From Sordariomycetes sp. S80-01Y (taxonomy: Eukaryota > Ascomycota > Sordariomycetes): a DNA stretch of 64,000 nucleotides. Position 1 is the first letter of the stretch. Each line of letters opens with the position of its first letter. Of the stretch, positions 9,950 through 21,347 are shown one piece after another. The notes under the pieces were generated by a model. It was not told the origin of the DNA. It saw only the letters and a program-made list of their open reading frames with translations, and made no database searches. The translations under genes and the position numbers were made by a program. The DNA lies in NCBI GenBank assembly GCA_037042185.1, contig JAXQJY010000027.1, positions 2,914,001 through 2,978,000 on the forward strand, read 5' to 3'.

Positions 9950-11636
9950 GTTGGCGAACGATGAATCACGTGCGAGGGTGGCGCTGCCAGCATCCGGCGT
10001 CGTCTCGGATGGTGGGATGGATGCGGAGGCATTGGGGCTTCTTCAGTTGTTCACGAGTCGAGCTACGGGTGCAGAGACGCTATGACGGCACTGCTGCGGT
10101 GGTGCCCCAACACGAGGAGCCCCGACGCAGGCCGAGGCAACTGCCAGCGCACCCCAGCCGGAGTCGGAGTCGGAGGTCTTCGGCGCTTGCGACGGCGCCA
10201 TTGGGGACTCCAACGGCGATGGACAGGCGGTCTGAAATCGAGCCGGTGTGAATAGAATGAGACACAATTGAGGCAAGCTTTTGAGCGATGATGATTGTCT
10301 CACGCCAGCCGCGCGTGCCGCATCTCAGTCGCACACCCACTCGCTCCATCATGGACCAGGACTCCGACCCAAGCTCAAAAGCCAAGAGCAACTTACCCCG
10401 ACAGTGGATGCCATTATTGGGGGGGCCCAAAGACCCTGAATCTGTCTTCTACACCGGCCCGCTTTTCCAGGGAACTTAATCTCTCGTCTAATCACGAGTC
10501 GCATCTCGCATCCATGAACGAGCTTCGGCTCGCAACGAACTGCCACACGACGAACTGCGTCGTAGCCTGACGTGCCCTGACCCGCCCTGCCCTCACGCGG
10601 CGCTACGGCTTATGGGACACTTCGTACGCTGCCAGTGATGACGCGACTCATTCGAAGCGCGTAGCCCGCGCTCGCTCGGCTGTGACCTCGTACACTCGTA
10701 CGCACGTCGCTAACGGTCGCGAGTCAATGCGGCGCTCCACGCGTCTCTTGGAGGCTGCTGCTTTTGCTGGTGCTCCTGTTGCTGCTGCTCCGCCCCCTTT
10801 TCCAGTTTGGCTCGCATCCGTTGCGGAGATCTCCAAGGCAATTCTAGAACCCGGGACCCTTGAATCCACTCCTTGTCGCCTTTGCGCACCTTTTACTGGC
10901 CGCCTCCGTCAGGTGGACAAGGATCGTCGACCAACTTGTTTGAGCCTCCTTCCCCGTTGGCGGCAAATTGCGATGGCCACACACAGTGAGAGAGGCAGTG
11001 CCACGAGTGCCACCACAATGGTTTGAGTTGCGTGGAGTCTTGGCCCACGGCTGGTCCTCCACAAGGGGCTCGACAACCGTTTCCAGGGCTTTCAAGGGGT
11101 CCTACGGGACGAGGTTGAAGAAAATCCCCGTCGCCGTCGGTGCGCCATTCCCCCGTGTAAAGGCGTGCCCATTCTTTCACCCTCCCGCTCCACCCATGAC
11201 AGCAGGTATTAGTCGCCCCTGGGGCAGCTGCGACGACCTGCAGCCATGTCGAGTCCACGCAGAGATGGGATGACGATAGGGGATGAAGGGTCCAGGGCTG
11301 TTGCGGCAGGGGCTCGTCCACCGGTTGGCAGCGGCCACCACTGGATCAGCACCAGAGAAGCCGTGCGCGAATTCGCTCACCGCGGACGCCCATCTGTCCT
11401 CGGCTTGGATGTCCAGAGGCGCAAACGAGGTGGTTTGTTTCTTCATCGCCACTCTCCTGGTCCTTTCTTCATCATCCCCCTTCCTTCAAGTCTCCTTCAC
11501 ACCCCCAGGATCACTGGCCAGCCGTTCCTTTTGACCAAACATCGACCTTCTCTTCGTCTCTGCTTCCTGGTACCGACACTCTTTGAGAGCCACAGCATCT
11601 TCGAACCCGACCAAAAGCCTCCCACAATCCTTCGAC
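9950..11636. other. Intergenic, divergent upstream region
   Basis: A 1.7 kb divergent gap between the CoA-transferase and the sphingolipid desaturase. It contains several open frames on both strands, all with low-complexity or arginine/proline-rich translations typical of GC-rich noncoding DNA. The part nearest the desaturase (about 11,440-11,630) is pyrimidine-rich, as is common just upstream of fungal start codons. Confidence 0.5.
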
Positions 11637-13764
11637 ATGATCGAGGCCACCGCGAAGCGCGACCAGGTGCTGGCGCCGCGCCAGATCGAGGGTCTGATAG
11701 CGCAGGGCCAGACCATCGTCATCTGCGAAGACTATGTCTTGCGCCTCGATGCCTGGCTCGACCGCCACCCAGGAGGTCGGTTGGCGATTCTGCACATGGT
11801 TGGCCGCGATGCCACCGACGAAATAATGGCGTATGATACCCGAGCGATTCCTTAACCCCAAACTCGTCCTTCATGTGCGGCCCCGATTCCCCCTTCCCAG
11901 TTCTAGTCCCCAATCCGGTGCTTTGAGGCGTTGTCGCGGCGAAAAGTTGAGGTCAAGCCATGGTCATTCAAATGACCAAAAGCGTAGTCTCGCTTGAGTA
12001 GGAGGGGGACGAAGTGTTGATATATGTCCCGCGGACGTGAGGTCCGGCGCCAAGAACGCATAGGGAAGCATTTGTCATTTGTCATTAATAATGATGCCCG
12101 ATAGCACTCTGCTTGCAAAACTCCGAAGCCACGGAACAGAAAATGCTAACTCCGATGTGCTTACTGCAGATACCACCACGCCGCTACACTCCCTACAATG
12201 AGGGCGTTCCGGATCGGTCGGAAGCCGATGGGTCCTTGGATCAACATGAAGCCACCAATCCGCGGCGGCGTCTACAGAAACCTCAGTGTCACATCCGCGC
12301 CGCCCGGGGCCGCGGACGACTCCGAGTCGGATTCTGAAGAGTCCGTAACCTCCGGGCAGTCCTCCGGCGACTATACTCTTTCCACCGTGTCGAGCGTATC
12401 CACGCCGGCCGAGTCCGTCGTTGGCTCCGTGGCCTCCAAAGGCTCGGTCGCGGACCTCAATCTGAGGTATCGCGGTGGGCTTGCCCCCGAGACTCCGAAA
12501 TCCCAGGAGACCAAGGGACTGCCCACCCGGTCCGAGTTCACCACATCTGTTTTGCAAGCCAACGTCGACAACGACATCCGCGACTTCCCGTCGCTGGACC
12601 TGGGCGTGCAGCAGAATATCGTCTCGCGATACCGTTCTCTTCACAAGCAGGTCATCGATGAGGGCCTCTACCAGTGCAACTATGCCGCTTACGGCAGGGA
12701 GATGGTGCGGTACCTGACCCTCTTCGGCCTCTTCGCCTTTACTCTGCACCATGGCTGGTACACAACCTCGGCCTTCTTCCTCGGCTTGTTCTGGGTAAGT
12801 CATTTCCTGAAGCGCGATTGACACCGTTGCTAACCTTGGCCAGCACCAAATCATGTTCACAGCCCACGATGCGGGTCATCGTGCCATCACGGGCAACTTC
12901 ATCTTCGACACCTGCATTGGCATCTTCATCGCTGACTTCTGCTGCGGCCTTTCCATCGGCTGGTGGAAGAGCAGCCACAACGTTCACCATCTCATCACCA
13001 ACCACCCTGAGCACGACCCCGACATCCAAAACGTCCCGCTCTTCGCAACCTGCCCTCGCTTCTTCCGGTCCATCGTCTCATCCTACTACGAAGATTTCAC
13101 CTTTGTGTGGGACAAGGCTTGTGAGATTCTAGTGCCTTACCAGCAGTACACGTACTACCCCGTCATGGCCATTGCTCGCTTCAACCTCTATGTGCTCTCA
13201 TGGCTGCACGTTCTGTCAAATAAGTCATCTGGTCTCGGGGGCAGCAAGGCGTGGTGGATCCGCCCTGCCGAGGTCGCGTGCATGGCGTGCTACTGGTTCC
13301 TCTTCGGCTACTGCTTGCTTTGGTGTTCGATCCCGACCTGGACGTACCGCGTAATCTTTGTTCTGGTCTCGCACATTGTTCTCATGCCCCTTCATGTGCA
13401 GATCAACCTGTCCCACTGGGGAATGTCCACGTCGGAGCTTGGCGAATCCGAGTCCTTCCCGCAGCGACAGATGCGCACGACCATGGACGTCGATTGTCCC
13501 GCATGGCTCGACTGGGCCCACGGCGGTCTCCAATTCCAGGTTGTTCATCACCTGTTTCCCCGTGTTCCTCGACACAATCTACGAAGGGTGCAGACCTTGG
13601 TCAAGGAGTTTTCGGCAGCCACCGAGATCCCTTACTCGCTGCTGGGCTTTGTGGATGGAAACTACAAGGTGCTGGGGAGGTTAGGCGAAGTCAGTGATCA
13701 GGTCAGAATCCTGGTCAAATGTCAGAAGGACATGGCCGAGACTGGCGAGATGGGTTTCCATTGA
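11637..13764 (+). CDS. SLD: Delta-8 sphingolipid desaturase (cytochrome b5 fusion)
   Basis: Exons 11637-11830, 12170-12794 and 12844-13764 give 579 residues. The first intron is 339 nt, long for this window; the second is 49 nt with a TTGCTAACC branch. The enzyme puts the delta-8 double bond in the long-chain base of fungal glucosylceramides, in the ER membrane. The N-terminus is a cytochrome b5 domain with the heme motif HPGG (44-47) and a second histidine near 67, which the first splice completes (MAY/HHA). A Ser-rich linker (about 105-180) follows. The desaturase domain has three histidine boxes: HDAGH (281-285), HNVHH (318-322) and QVVHH (505-509, Gln replacing the first His as usual for front-end desaturases). 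Hydrophobic segments flank the boxes. The gene looks whole. Confidence 0.93.
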
Positions 13765-14174
13765 GCCCCGGGCTTTTGCTTTGTTTTGCGATTCGACTGA
13801 CTAGGGCGACGGCATGTTCTGGAGTTTGGCGTCACAACATTGACATAGACAACATCACACAGATAGACTTTCATTTCTTTTGACCCGAGGTCCCGGCACC
13901 CGATTGATCATCTCAGCGTGACTTGTCTACGTGACTTCGGTTGGGCTCCTGGAGTTTGCCCTGGAATTCGACCGACGGCTCGCCGCAACGGGCTGTCTCC
14001 GCCCATGACTCGGACATTCCCCGCCCAGCCATCTCGACGGACTTTTCCCGCCCTCACCCAAACTTGTCCCTTCAACAGACCCTTTCCGGGACGGCGGATT
14101 TCCATCTTTCAATCCCTTCAAGCCCCCCTTTTCCTACCCCAGACTTCCTTATCAGCCTCTTGAAGCAACGGGGT
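13765..14174. other. Intergenic
   Basis: A 410 bp tandem gap between the desaturase and the next regulator. No gene is supported; it is C-rich close to the downstream start codon. Confidence 0.5.
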
Positions 14175-16505
14175 ATGGCCGGAGTGGAGACTGTCCAGCG
14201 TCGCGGATCTAAGGAGCCGCGACGGAACTTGCGGCTGCGACTTGCATGTGCGAGGTGCCAAAAACGGAAGATCCGTGTAGGTGGTCCTTGTCTCCAATAA
14301 TCTTGATGGGTGGAAAGGAGAGCTGACTGGGGCAGTGTGACGGTAGTGCGCCGGCGTGTACTAATTGTAAGAAGGCGAGGGTTGAGTGCGTAGATGGGGA
14401 GAGCGTCCGACTGGGCGACCTACCAAGGGCGTATGCAACTATCTTTCACCACGCTCCGAGATATGCTGGGGTTGACTGATGTTTGATAGACAAATCTCGA
14501 GGCTGAAGACGCGTGTTCAGTGGCTCGAGTCTATCATCAAGGCCCGCTGCCCGGACGTCGACTTGTCCCAGGCGGCTGCTGCTGGGTCTGATGCCGATGA
14601 CACCTCCCCTTTCGAGGCGCCTTTGAATGAAGCTATTGATCAGCATGCCATATCTCCACCGCTGGAGGAGTCAGAGCGGCAGACTCGACTCCCCATCAAC
14701 TCAAGGGCTGAGCAGCAGCAGCAGCAGTGGCAGTCCTCTGGGCTGTCCCATGAGATTGGTCTGGTTTCGCTCAACGGCTCCCAAGACCCCCGATACATTG
14801 GGCCCTCAAGCGGACACTTTCTGGCGCGGGTGATGCTCGCCGGCAACCGAAGCTCGGAGGACCCTTTTCGACCGCGAGATCACGCACAGCAACAAGTAGA
14901 TTCAACGGACCTCGTCGAAGCCTTGCAGGGTCCCCTACCATTGCCGCCGGAGAACCAAGCCCGTCTCCTGGTGGACCACTACTTTGAAGTCATTCATCCG
15001 CAGTATCCGATCCTTCACCGGCCGTCATTCCTGGCAAAGCTGTCCCAGGTACTCATCGCAGACGAGCCGGAGCCGTCAGATGCGTTCCAGGTGTTCATGG
15101 TCCTCGGCATCGGCGCCATAGTCGCATCGCACCGTCGCAGGCTGCGGTTGCCGGGCGAGTCCTACTGCCTCTCCGCACTCGCGTACCTCGACCGCCTGAA
15201 CGTCGAGAACTCGGTGCAGGGTCTGCAGTGTCTGCTTCTGCTCTTCATCTTCACGATCCACTGCTCGAACATGAAGCTCAACATCTGGTATCTGAACTAC
15301 CAGTGCATTGCCTGCGTTCTGGATCTGGGGCTCCAGCGCAGCATCTCCGCGAGACCGGGGATCACGCACTTGGACGTCGAGATGAGGACGCGGCTGTTCT
15401 GGGTGGTCCTTACGCTAGATAGGAGGGTGGCTACCATGATGGGTAGGCCGATCGGGCTTCGCGACGAGGCTTGTGATCTACGTGTAAGTCCGTCGGTCTC
15501 CTTCCCTACCTAATGATCGCTAACATGATACAGTTGCCCAACGACATTTCCGAGGAAAATGGCGGCGCTCAAAGTGCACCGACATCGATGGCTTTCTCGA
15601 TTCATCTCTTTAAGCTCGCCAAGCTCAACTCCGAGATCAAGTACGTGGCGATGAGCGTCAACCACGATACACCAAGCTATGCGTATCCGGCAATCCTGGA
15701 CTACAGCGAATGGCAGCAGAAGATGCTCTCGCGGCTGGAGGAATGGGCGTCAGCAATACCACTTCCAGACGCAAGCACCTCTTTCATTCATACCATTAGC
15801 CAGATCCACTACCAAAGCCTCAAGATGGTGCTTCTTCGACCTAGCCCCGCCATTCCGAACCCACCTCGGTCGACACTACGCCAGTGCCATGATGCGGCGT
15901 TCCAGAACCTGAAGCTCATCGGCAACCTCTACAAGATCAACCAGCTTATCCAAAGCTGGGACATCTTCTATGCTTTGGTTCTGAGTGCCATCACGAGGAT
16001 GTACTGCATCAAGAGCGTGCCTGATTTGGCGAGGGAGACGGATGCAGAGAGCTTGCTCGCCGACATGGGAGACTGCCTCAGCATCCTAAGCGCGACTGGG
16101 GAGCACTGGCCCGGTGCGAAGCGCTGTCGGGATATACTGGATGATCTAGGTCGAGCTTTGGTCAAATGGTTAAAAGACCCAGCCGCTCTTCAGCAGGACA
16201 ACAGCGTTCCCCGACCTTCGCAGCCGCCTGCCGATATGCAAATGCCCAACGCAGCATCCTGGGATGCCGCGACGTCTGGCGATGCAATGAACACATTCCC
16301 CCCACTGTCGGATGGGAATCAGGTCTTCACCATGCCCAACGACGACGTGTCGGCGCTGCCCTTCTTCGGGACGGAGCCGTTCGATCCCTTCCCAATGGCG
16401 GGGTGGCCGAGCCTGCCACCCGATGCTGAGAACATGGACGCAATCATCAGGAGCCTTTTTGATGATTTTATTCCTAATTCCGGCGACGGTTTCCAGGTCC
16501 AGTGA
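14175..16505 (+). CDS. Zn2Cys6 transcription factor with Fungal_trans domain
   Basis: Exons 14175-14276, 14336-14430, 14490-15483 and 15534-16505 give 720 residues. Three introns of 50-59 nt all keep phase; the first splits the zinc cluster (ACARCQKRKIR/CDGSAPACTNCKKARVECV). A short coiled linker (QISRLKTRVQWLESII) follows, as is normal after the cluster. The fungal transcription factor domain begins near YFEVIHPQYPILHRPSF and includes the TRLFWVV...RRVATMMGRPIGL region. The C-terminus is acidic and aromatic, rich in Pro, Met and Asp, consistent with an activation domain. A short CAG tract (about 14,711-14,728) codes for a glutamine run. A short-chain dehydrogenase starts 183 bp downstream on the same strand, so it may be a target. 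The ligand and target sequence cannot be inferred. Confidence 0.9.
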
Positions 16506-16687
16506 GGTGTCCTTCCTGCTTCGGAGTGGTGGTGATGCTGGTCTTCTAGTGCGGACTTTCACCGCGCCCACTTACACCACAACGGACTTACTCCGCGTCT
16601 CCATCCCACGATACAAGAGCGGGCAGTCTTGAGCCTCATGTCCATACACACACCTTCTCATGCACTCATGCGCTTGAAACAGTCGAC

Positions 16688-17506
16688 ATGCTAGATCTCA
16701 CAGGCAAAGTCGCGCTCATCATTGGCGTGGGCCAATCCTGCACCCAGGGATGGGGCATCGGTTCAGCATGCGCCGCAGCACTGGCCCGACAAGGCGCCAT
16801 CATCTTCGGCGGCAACCGCACCCTCGCGTCCGCCCAGAGCACAAAGGAACACATCGAAAAGGCCGGTGGTGTGTGCGACCTCTTCGCCATGGATGCCACC
16901 TCGTCCAGCTCAGTGAAGGTGCTCGTCGACGCGTGCGTCGCGAAGCACGGGAGGATAGACATCTTGCTCACCAACGTGGGATATTCGCAAGCCGGATGTC
17001 CGGCGACGATGGAGGAGAGCGTCTGGGACGCGCAGATGGACATCAACCTCAAGAGCGTCTATCTGGCCTGCCACCATGTTCTGCCCGTCATGGAGAAGCA
17101 GGCGACCGGCGGATCCATCGTCTGCATCTCGAGCATTGCCGGGCTGCGGTACATCGGCAAGCCCCAAATCGCCTACAACACGGCCAAGGCTGCCATCATG
17201 CAGTTCGTCAAGGCCACTGCCGTCATCTATGCGGACAAGGGCGTGAGGCTCAACACGGTGGTGCCGGGCTTGATGGAGACGCCCTACACGCATCAGCTGG
17301 CGGAGCGGTTTCCGATGGAGGGGGGTTACGCGGCCTTCAAGGCGATGAGGGATCAGCAGGTGCCTGCGGGGAAGATGGGTGATGCGTGGGACGTGGCCAA
17401 CAGTGCCGTCTTCTTGGCTTCCGACGAGGCGAGGTACATTACCGGTCAGAAGATTGTTGTGGATGGCGGCATCACTTCTTCAACGGGAAAGCCCCCGAAG
17501 TCGTAG
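16688..17506 (+). CDS. Short-chain dehydrogenase/reductase
   Basis: An intron-free frame of 272 residues, the usual size of a classical SDR. The Rossmann start is unusual: in place of the common TGxxxGxG it reads GVGQSCTQGWGIG, the longer loop seen in some enoyl-reductase-like and FabG-like members. NNAG is replaced by NVG. The active site is present as ISSIAG with Tyr163 and Lys167 (YNTAK), and the C-terminus has the family ending ITGQKIVVDGG. It should be a cytosolic NAD(P)-dependent alcohol/ketone oxidoreductase. The substrate is unknown. It lies between the regulator upstream and a Dabb-domain gene that converges 74 bp downstream, which suggests a small catabolic set. Confidence 0.9.
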   Translation: MLDLTGKVALIIGVGQSCTQGWGIGSACAAALARQGAIIFGGNRTLASAQSTKEHIEKAGGVCDLFAMDATSSSSVKVLVDACVAKHGRIDILLTNVGYSQAGCPATMEESVWDAQMDINLKSVYLACHHVLPVMEKQATGGSIVCISSIAGLRYIGKPQIAYNTAKAAIMQFVKATAVIYADKGVRLNTVVPGLMETPYTHQLAERFPMEGGYAAFKAMRDQQVPAGKMGDAWDVANSAVFLASDEARYITGQKIVVDGGITSSTGKPPKS

Positions 17507-17580
17507 CTTCACCGGAAGAATAACAAGACTTTTTGCATTTCTACCAATGATTTCTAATAATTATTCCAACCTGTGACAGC

Positions 17581-18058
17581 TCACAATCCGCCCACTATTG
17601 ACTTGGCCATTTTTTGAAGAACACCCGGGTCCTCCTCGGGGATCTCAAAATCAAACCGCGTGACGTCCTCCTTGTACGGCCAAAGATATGTGCTCGTCAC
17701 CCTATCAAGATCAGCTGCCACATCATATACCCAGTCCTCGGTCTCAACATACCTCTCATGCTCCTCGCTGGCCTGGTAGGCCGCAAGCGCCTCGGGGCTG
17801 GCGTGGAAGCTGACGAGGGCGTGCTGGAAGCCCTTGCTCTTCTCGATGGGCGTGGTGATGGAGGGCCCACCGACCCAGAGCTGCCTGTCGCGCACGCACG
17901 GGAGGTCCCTGAGGGCGCTGACCTCCTCGACGAACTTGGCCCTGTGCGCCTCGGCCACGTCCGCCCTGAACTTGAAGAGCACTGCCGGTGGGTTAGCTGC
18001 CGTGCTCGGGCGTGGGGGCTTGGTGATGGCAATGCTCACCGATGTGGATGACCGTCAT
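17581..18058 (-). CDS. Dabb-domain (stress-responsive A/B barrel) protein
   Basis: Two exons, 18058-18040 and 17981-17581, give 139 residues. The intron (58 nt, donor GTGAGC, branch GCTAACC, acceptor GGCAG) joins MTVIHI to VLFKFRADV, rebuilding the standard first strand of the domain. Without splicing, a frame starting at 18039 would lose this strand. The core HALVSFHASPEALAAYQAS is the typical Dabb pattern of a small dimeric alpha+beta barrel. Some family members are stress proteins, others are enzymes (olivetolic acid cyclase, fungal cyclases or isomerases). The role here is unknown; its place beside a short-chain dehydrogenase hints at metabolism rather than stress. Confidence 0.88.
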
Positions 18059-19288
18059 GTTGGATTCTCGAGTGAATGAAACGATTGGGAGCAATCTTCG
18101 GGGGGTTTTACTCTGCTTGGGATCTCATTGCGTCCTTTTGTTGTCTCTTTATCTCGGCTACTGGTCGCGGACGGGCCGAGTCCGCGACGGCGGAGAGTGT
18201 CCGCTGCGCCCGGTAGTGGGACGGCAACTTCACGAGGCTACGAGGCTGATGATTTGAATCCATCACAATGTCCAAGCTTCGGTATGCATAAGCTGCACGA
18301 TATAATTTTCGGCCCTTTTTGCGCGTTGTAACACTCGGAACACGCGTATCGGTGACTCCACGTCCGACCTCCCCTTCTTGGAGACCTACCCTGCGGTTGA
18401 CACTTTGGCGTCATTTTTCGACACAATAAGCTTTGACTCATTAATAAGCTTGAAATTAAGGGTGCAGATGGGCTGTTTGAAGAATGCCTGCAGCTGAATT
18501 TTTCTGGGGTAGGGTTCTGTGGTGCTGTTTATGGCCGATGTGAAAACACGGTCAAAAGGTGCTGCGTTGAACAAGGTGTGATCTTGTATTGTCTTCTACA
18601 TTCTCGGCCAAGTCCACGTTCGTCCCGCGTCAACTGACCCGTGCAATTCCTGATAAGTCAAGATGCATAAATGCGCGAGCAGTTCACCGACATCCTTTTC
18701 CGAAGCACATATGCAGTCAGCTCGTCCCCAGCCGACCCATGGCCTCGGACCGGAGAACCGATGACGTTCGCACCAATTGCAGCCATTCCCAACAGTCAAG
18801 CCAAGTCAGTCCAACCCCACGCCAAGCCAGACTTGGACGGCAGCTGAAGGCACCGAGCGCCCTTTTTGACAGCTTTGGCAGCAGAGCTTAAGGCGTCAGT
18901 GCACCACCCCCTGGAGGGCAGACGGTAACTTATACCGCCGGCGCTAGGCCGAAGTGAACGATACCCCGCCGGAGCCCCGCTTCCCCAGAGGTCCCCGCAA
19001 CCCGGATTGGTGAATCGCCGCGGGCGAGCAGACGGACGGGGGTAACAAGGGTGGGCAGGCAATATATTGCAGCTCTTCGCGTGGCTGCAAGCCGTCGGCT
19101 ATTGGCTGGTAACATGGACTTCCTGAAGGGCCCCATTGTATTGGCATTCGTGGAAAGACATTTCGAGGTGGGGCGGCCTGACTGATATATGAACCCAGCC
19201 TGCCCATGTCGACCGTCCTCCTCTCTCTCGATTACCGTGATACAGCACTCTTGACCTTGAGCTTGATCTGGAGAGCAAGAGAGTCACC
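18059..19288. other. Intergenic, divergent upstream region
   Basis: A 1.2 kb divergent gap between the Dabb gene and the sugar transporter. No gene is supported. A TATA-like ATATAT at about 19,184-19,190 lies some 100 nt before the transporter start codon, and clustered CreA-type hexamers lie further upstream (see next entry). Confidence 0.5.
18964..18998 (-). promoter_or_regulatory. Cluster of four CreA/Mig1-type sites
   Basis: Four hexamers fit the carbon-catabolite repressor consensus SYGGRG when read on the minus strand: GCGGGG at 18964-18969, 18975-18980 and 18993-18998, and CTGGGG at 18983-18988. A further GTGGGG lies on the plus strand at 19168-19173. They sit about 290-325 bp before the sugar transporter start. 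Closely spaced pairs of such sites are the form known to act in vivo. The motif is short and GC-rich, so single hits mean little; four within 35 bp is the notable point. Glucose repression of the transporter is inferred. Confidence 0.45.
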
Positions 19289-20914
19289 ATGGCTATTCAT
19301 CGAAAGAAAGAGGAGCTGGGCGAATCCCGCATCTACGCCATCGCCCAGGCCGACAACAAGAAATGGTACCAGAAGCCCAACCTGAGGTTCTGCTACCTCA
19401 TCCTTATCCCCTGTGGCCTCGGAGTCGAATGGACCTCAGGCTTTGACTCATCCATGATGAACTCCCTCCAGGCTGTTGAGTCCTGGGTGGATTACTTCGA
19501 CAACCCGTCTTCGGCTCGACTCGGTCTCCTCAGCGCCATCTACTCCCTCGGCGCCCTCATGGCCATTCCATTCATTCCGACAGTCTCTGCCTATCTTGGT
19601 CGCCGCAAGACCATCATTCTGGGCTCTCTCATCATGGTTCTCGGTGCTGGTCTCCAGGCTGGATCGCTCAACACCGACATGTTCCTCGCCTCCCGATGGC
19701 TCCTCGGCTTCGGAATTCCCTTCGCCATTGTCAACGCCTCATCTCTGCTTGGTAAGACCCCGTGGAACCAAGTCTTCTGACTTGTACTGACAAGAAATGC
19801 AGGTGAGCTTGGTTACGAGAAGGAGCGCCAGTTCTTGACCTCGCTGTTCAACGCCAGTTGGTTCGTGGGCGCCATCGCCGCCGCGGGTACGACCTACGGG
19901 ACCTTCCAAATGGAATCGACCTGGGCGTGGCGCATCCCTTCGCTCCTCCAGTTCGTCCCCAGCGCCTTCCAGCTCACCTTCATGTACTGGTGTCCCGAAT
20001 CGCCCCGATGGCTCGTCAGCAAGGACCGCGGCGACGAGGCCTTTGCCATCCTGCAAAAGTACCATTCCGAGGGTGTTGACGGTGACGAGTACGTTCGCCT
20101 GGAGTTTGCCCAGATCCAGTCAACAATTGCCCAGGAAAAAGAGCTGGCGCAAAGGTTCATCTGGGCGGACGTATTCCGAGATGCTCCCATGCGACGCCGC
20201 TTCGCCCTCGCCTGTGTCGTTGGATTCTTTACGCAGTGGTCAGGCAACGGACTCTTGAGTTTCTATATGAAGAAGATTCTTAACCTTGTGGGCATCACGG
20301 ACGATCGTACGGTCCAGAAGGTTATCCTGAGCAACACGTGTTGGGGCCTCATCAACGCCGTCCCCATCGCCCTCATCGCCCCGCGCTTCAGAAGACGAGC
20401 CATGTTTTTGACGTGCACAATTGGCACGGCTTGCGTCTATACAGTGTGGACCATCGCATCGGCACGCTTTGATATCCAGCAGAACAGCGCGGCCGCCATC
20501 CCGGTGTTGGTCTTCATCTTCGTCTACTCGCCCTTCTACAACATCGGCTGGAACGCGCTCACCTACACGTACATGGTAGAGGTCTTCCCCTTCAACCAGC
20601 GTGCGCAGGGAATCGCCGTGGAGCAGATGACGGTGCGCTTCGCCGTCTTCTTCAACACGTACGTCAACCCCATCGCCCTGGACTCCATTGGGTGGAAGTA
20701 CTACATCGTCTACTGTGTTTGGATCCTGGTGGAGATCGCCACGGTCTACTTCTTCTTCCCCGAGACCAAGGGACGGTCTCTGGAGGAGCTCTCCTTCATG
20801 TTCGAGAGCAAGGAGGTGCGTGAACGGGTGGACAGGAACGTCGACAAGACCCTTGAGCACGAGATGCACACTGTGGAGGTTTCCTCGCAGCACAAGGCCG
20901 AGGACAAGGCGTAA
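19289..20914 (+). CDS. MFS sugar transporter (lactose permease/cellodextrin transporter-like)
   Basis: Exons 19289-19751 and 19803-20914 give 524 residues; the 51-nt intron (GTAAGA, branch TACTGAC) joins SSLLG to ELGYEKERQ. The protein shows the twelve-helix sugar porter pattern: SAYLGRRKT in the loop between helices 2 and 3, CPESPRWLVSKDR before the central loop, FFTQWSGNGLLSFYM in helix 7, and FFPETKGRSLEELSFMF after helix 12. The short charged N-terminus and the helix 1 text (GFDSSMMNSLQ) fit the fungal group containing lactose permeases and cellodextrin transporters. It should be a plasma-membrane sugar/proton symporter; the sugar is not determined. CreA-type sites upstream would fit glucose repression. 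Confidence 0.92.
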
Positions 20915-21347
20915 ATTTGCCTGTGGACGTTGTCAATTGAATGCTTATTTGGGGGCGAGGACTGGAGTTTACACGTCTGCATGTTCAGCTTTAGGACAGG
21001 GCTCCAATCCGGGGCTGAAGACAGAGACGCGTGGCGAATCTCCTCTTCAAAGCCTTTAAAATTGAGATTAGAGGAATTGACAAGCAACACTTTGCGAAAA
21101 GGGCTGCACATAACTAGTGATCACTTTGCGTAGTATCTGGGCGTCACAATTTGTCGCACATCCTAAGTTGTTGGCTGTTGCCTGCAGTGGGGAAATCATG
21201 CGGTTGCTGGAAAGAGGATAACGATGGACGCTGTCACTTACCACGCTAGGCGGACCCCGACTTATGATACTGGATACAGCAGAGAAATTTGGTGCAATTC
21301 GGTAATATGATTTATATACTGCACTACTTATGCGCATGGCCTCGTCC
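20915..21347. other. Intergenic, convergent
   Basis: Shared 3' region of two converging transporter genes. No gene or repeat is supported. Confidence 0.5.
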
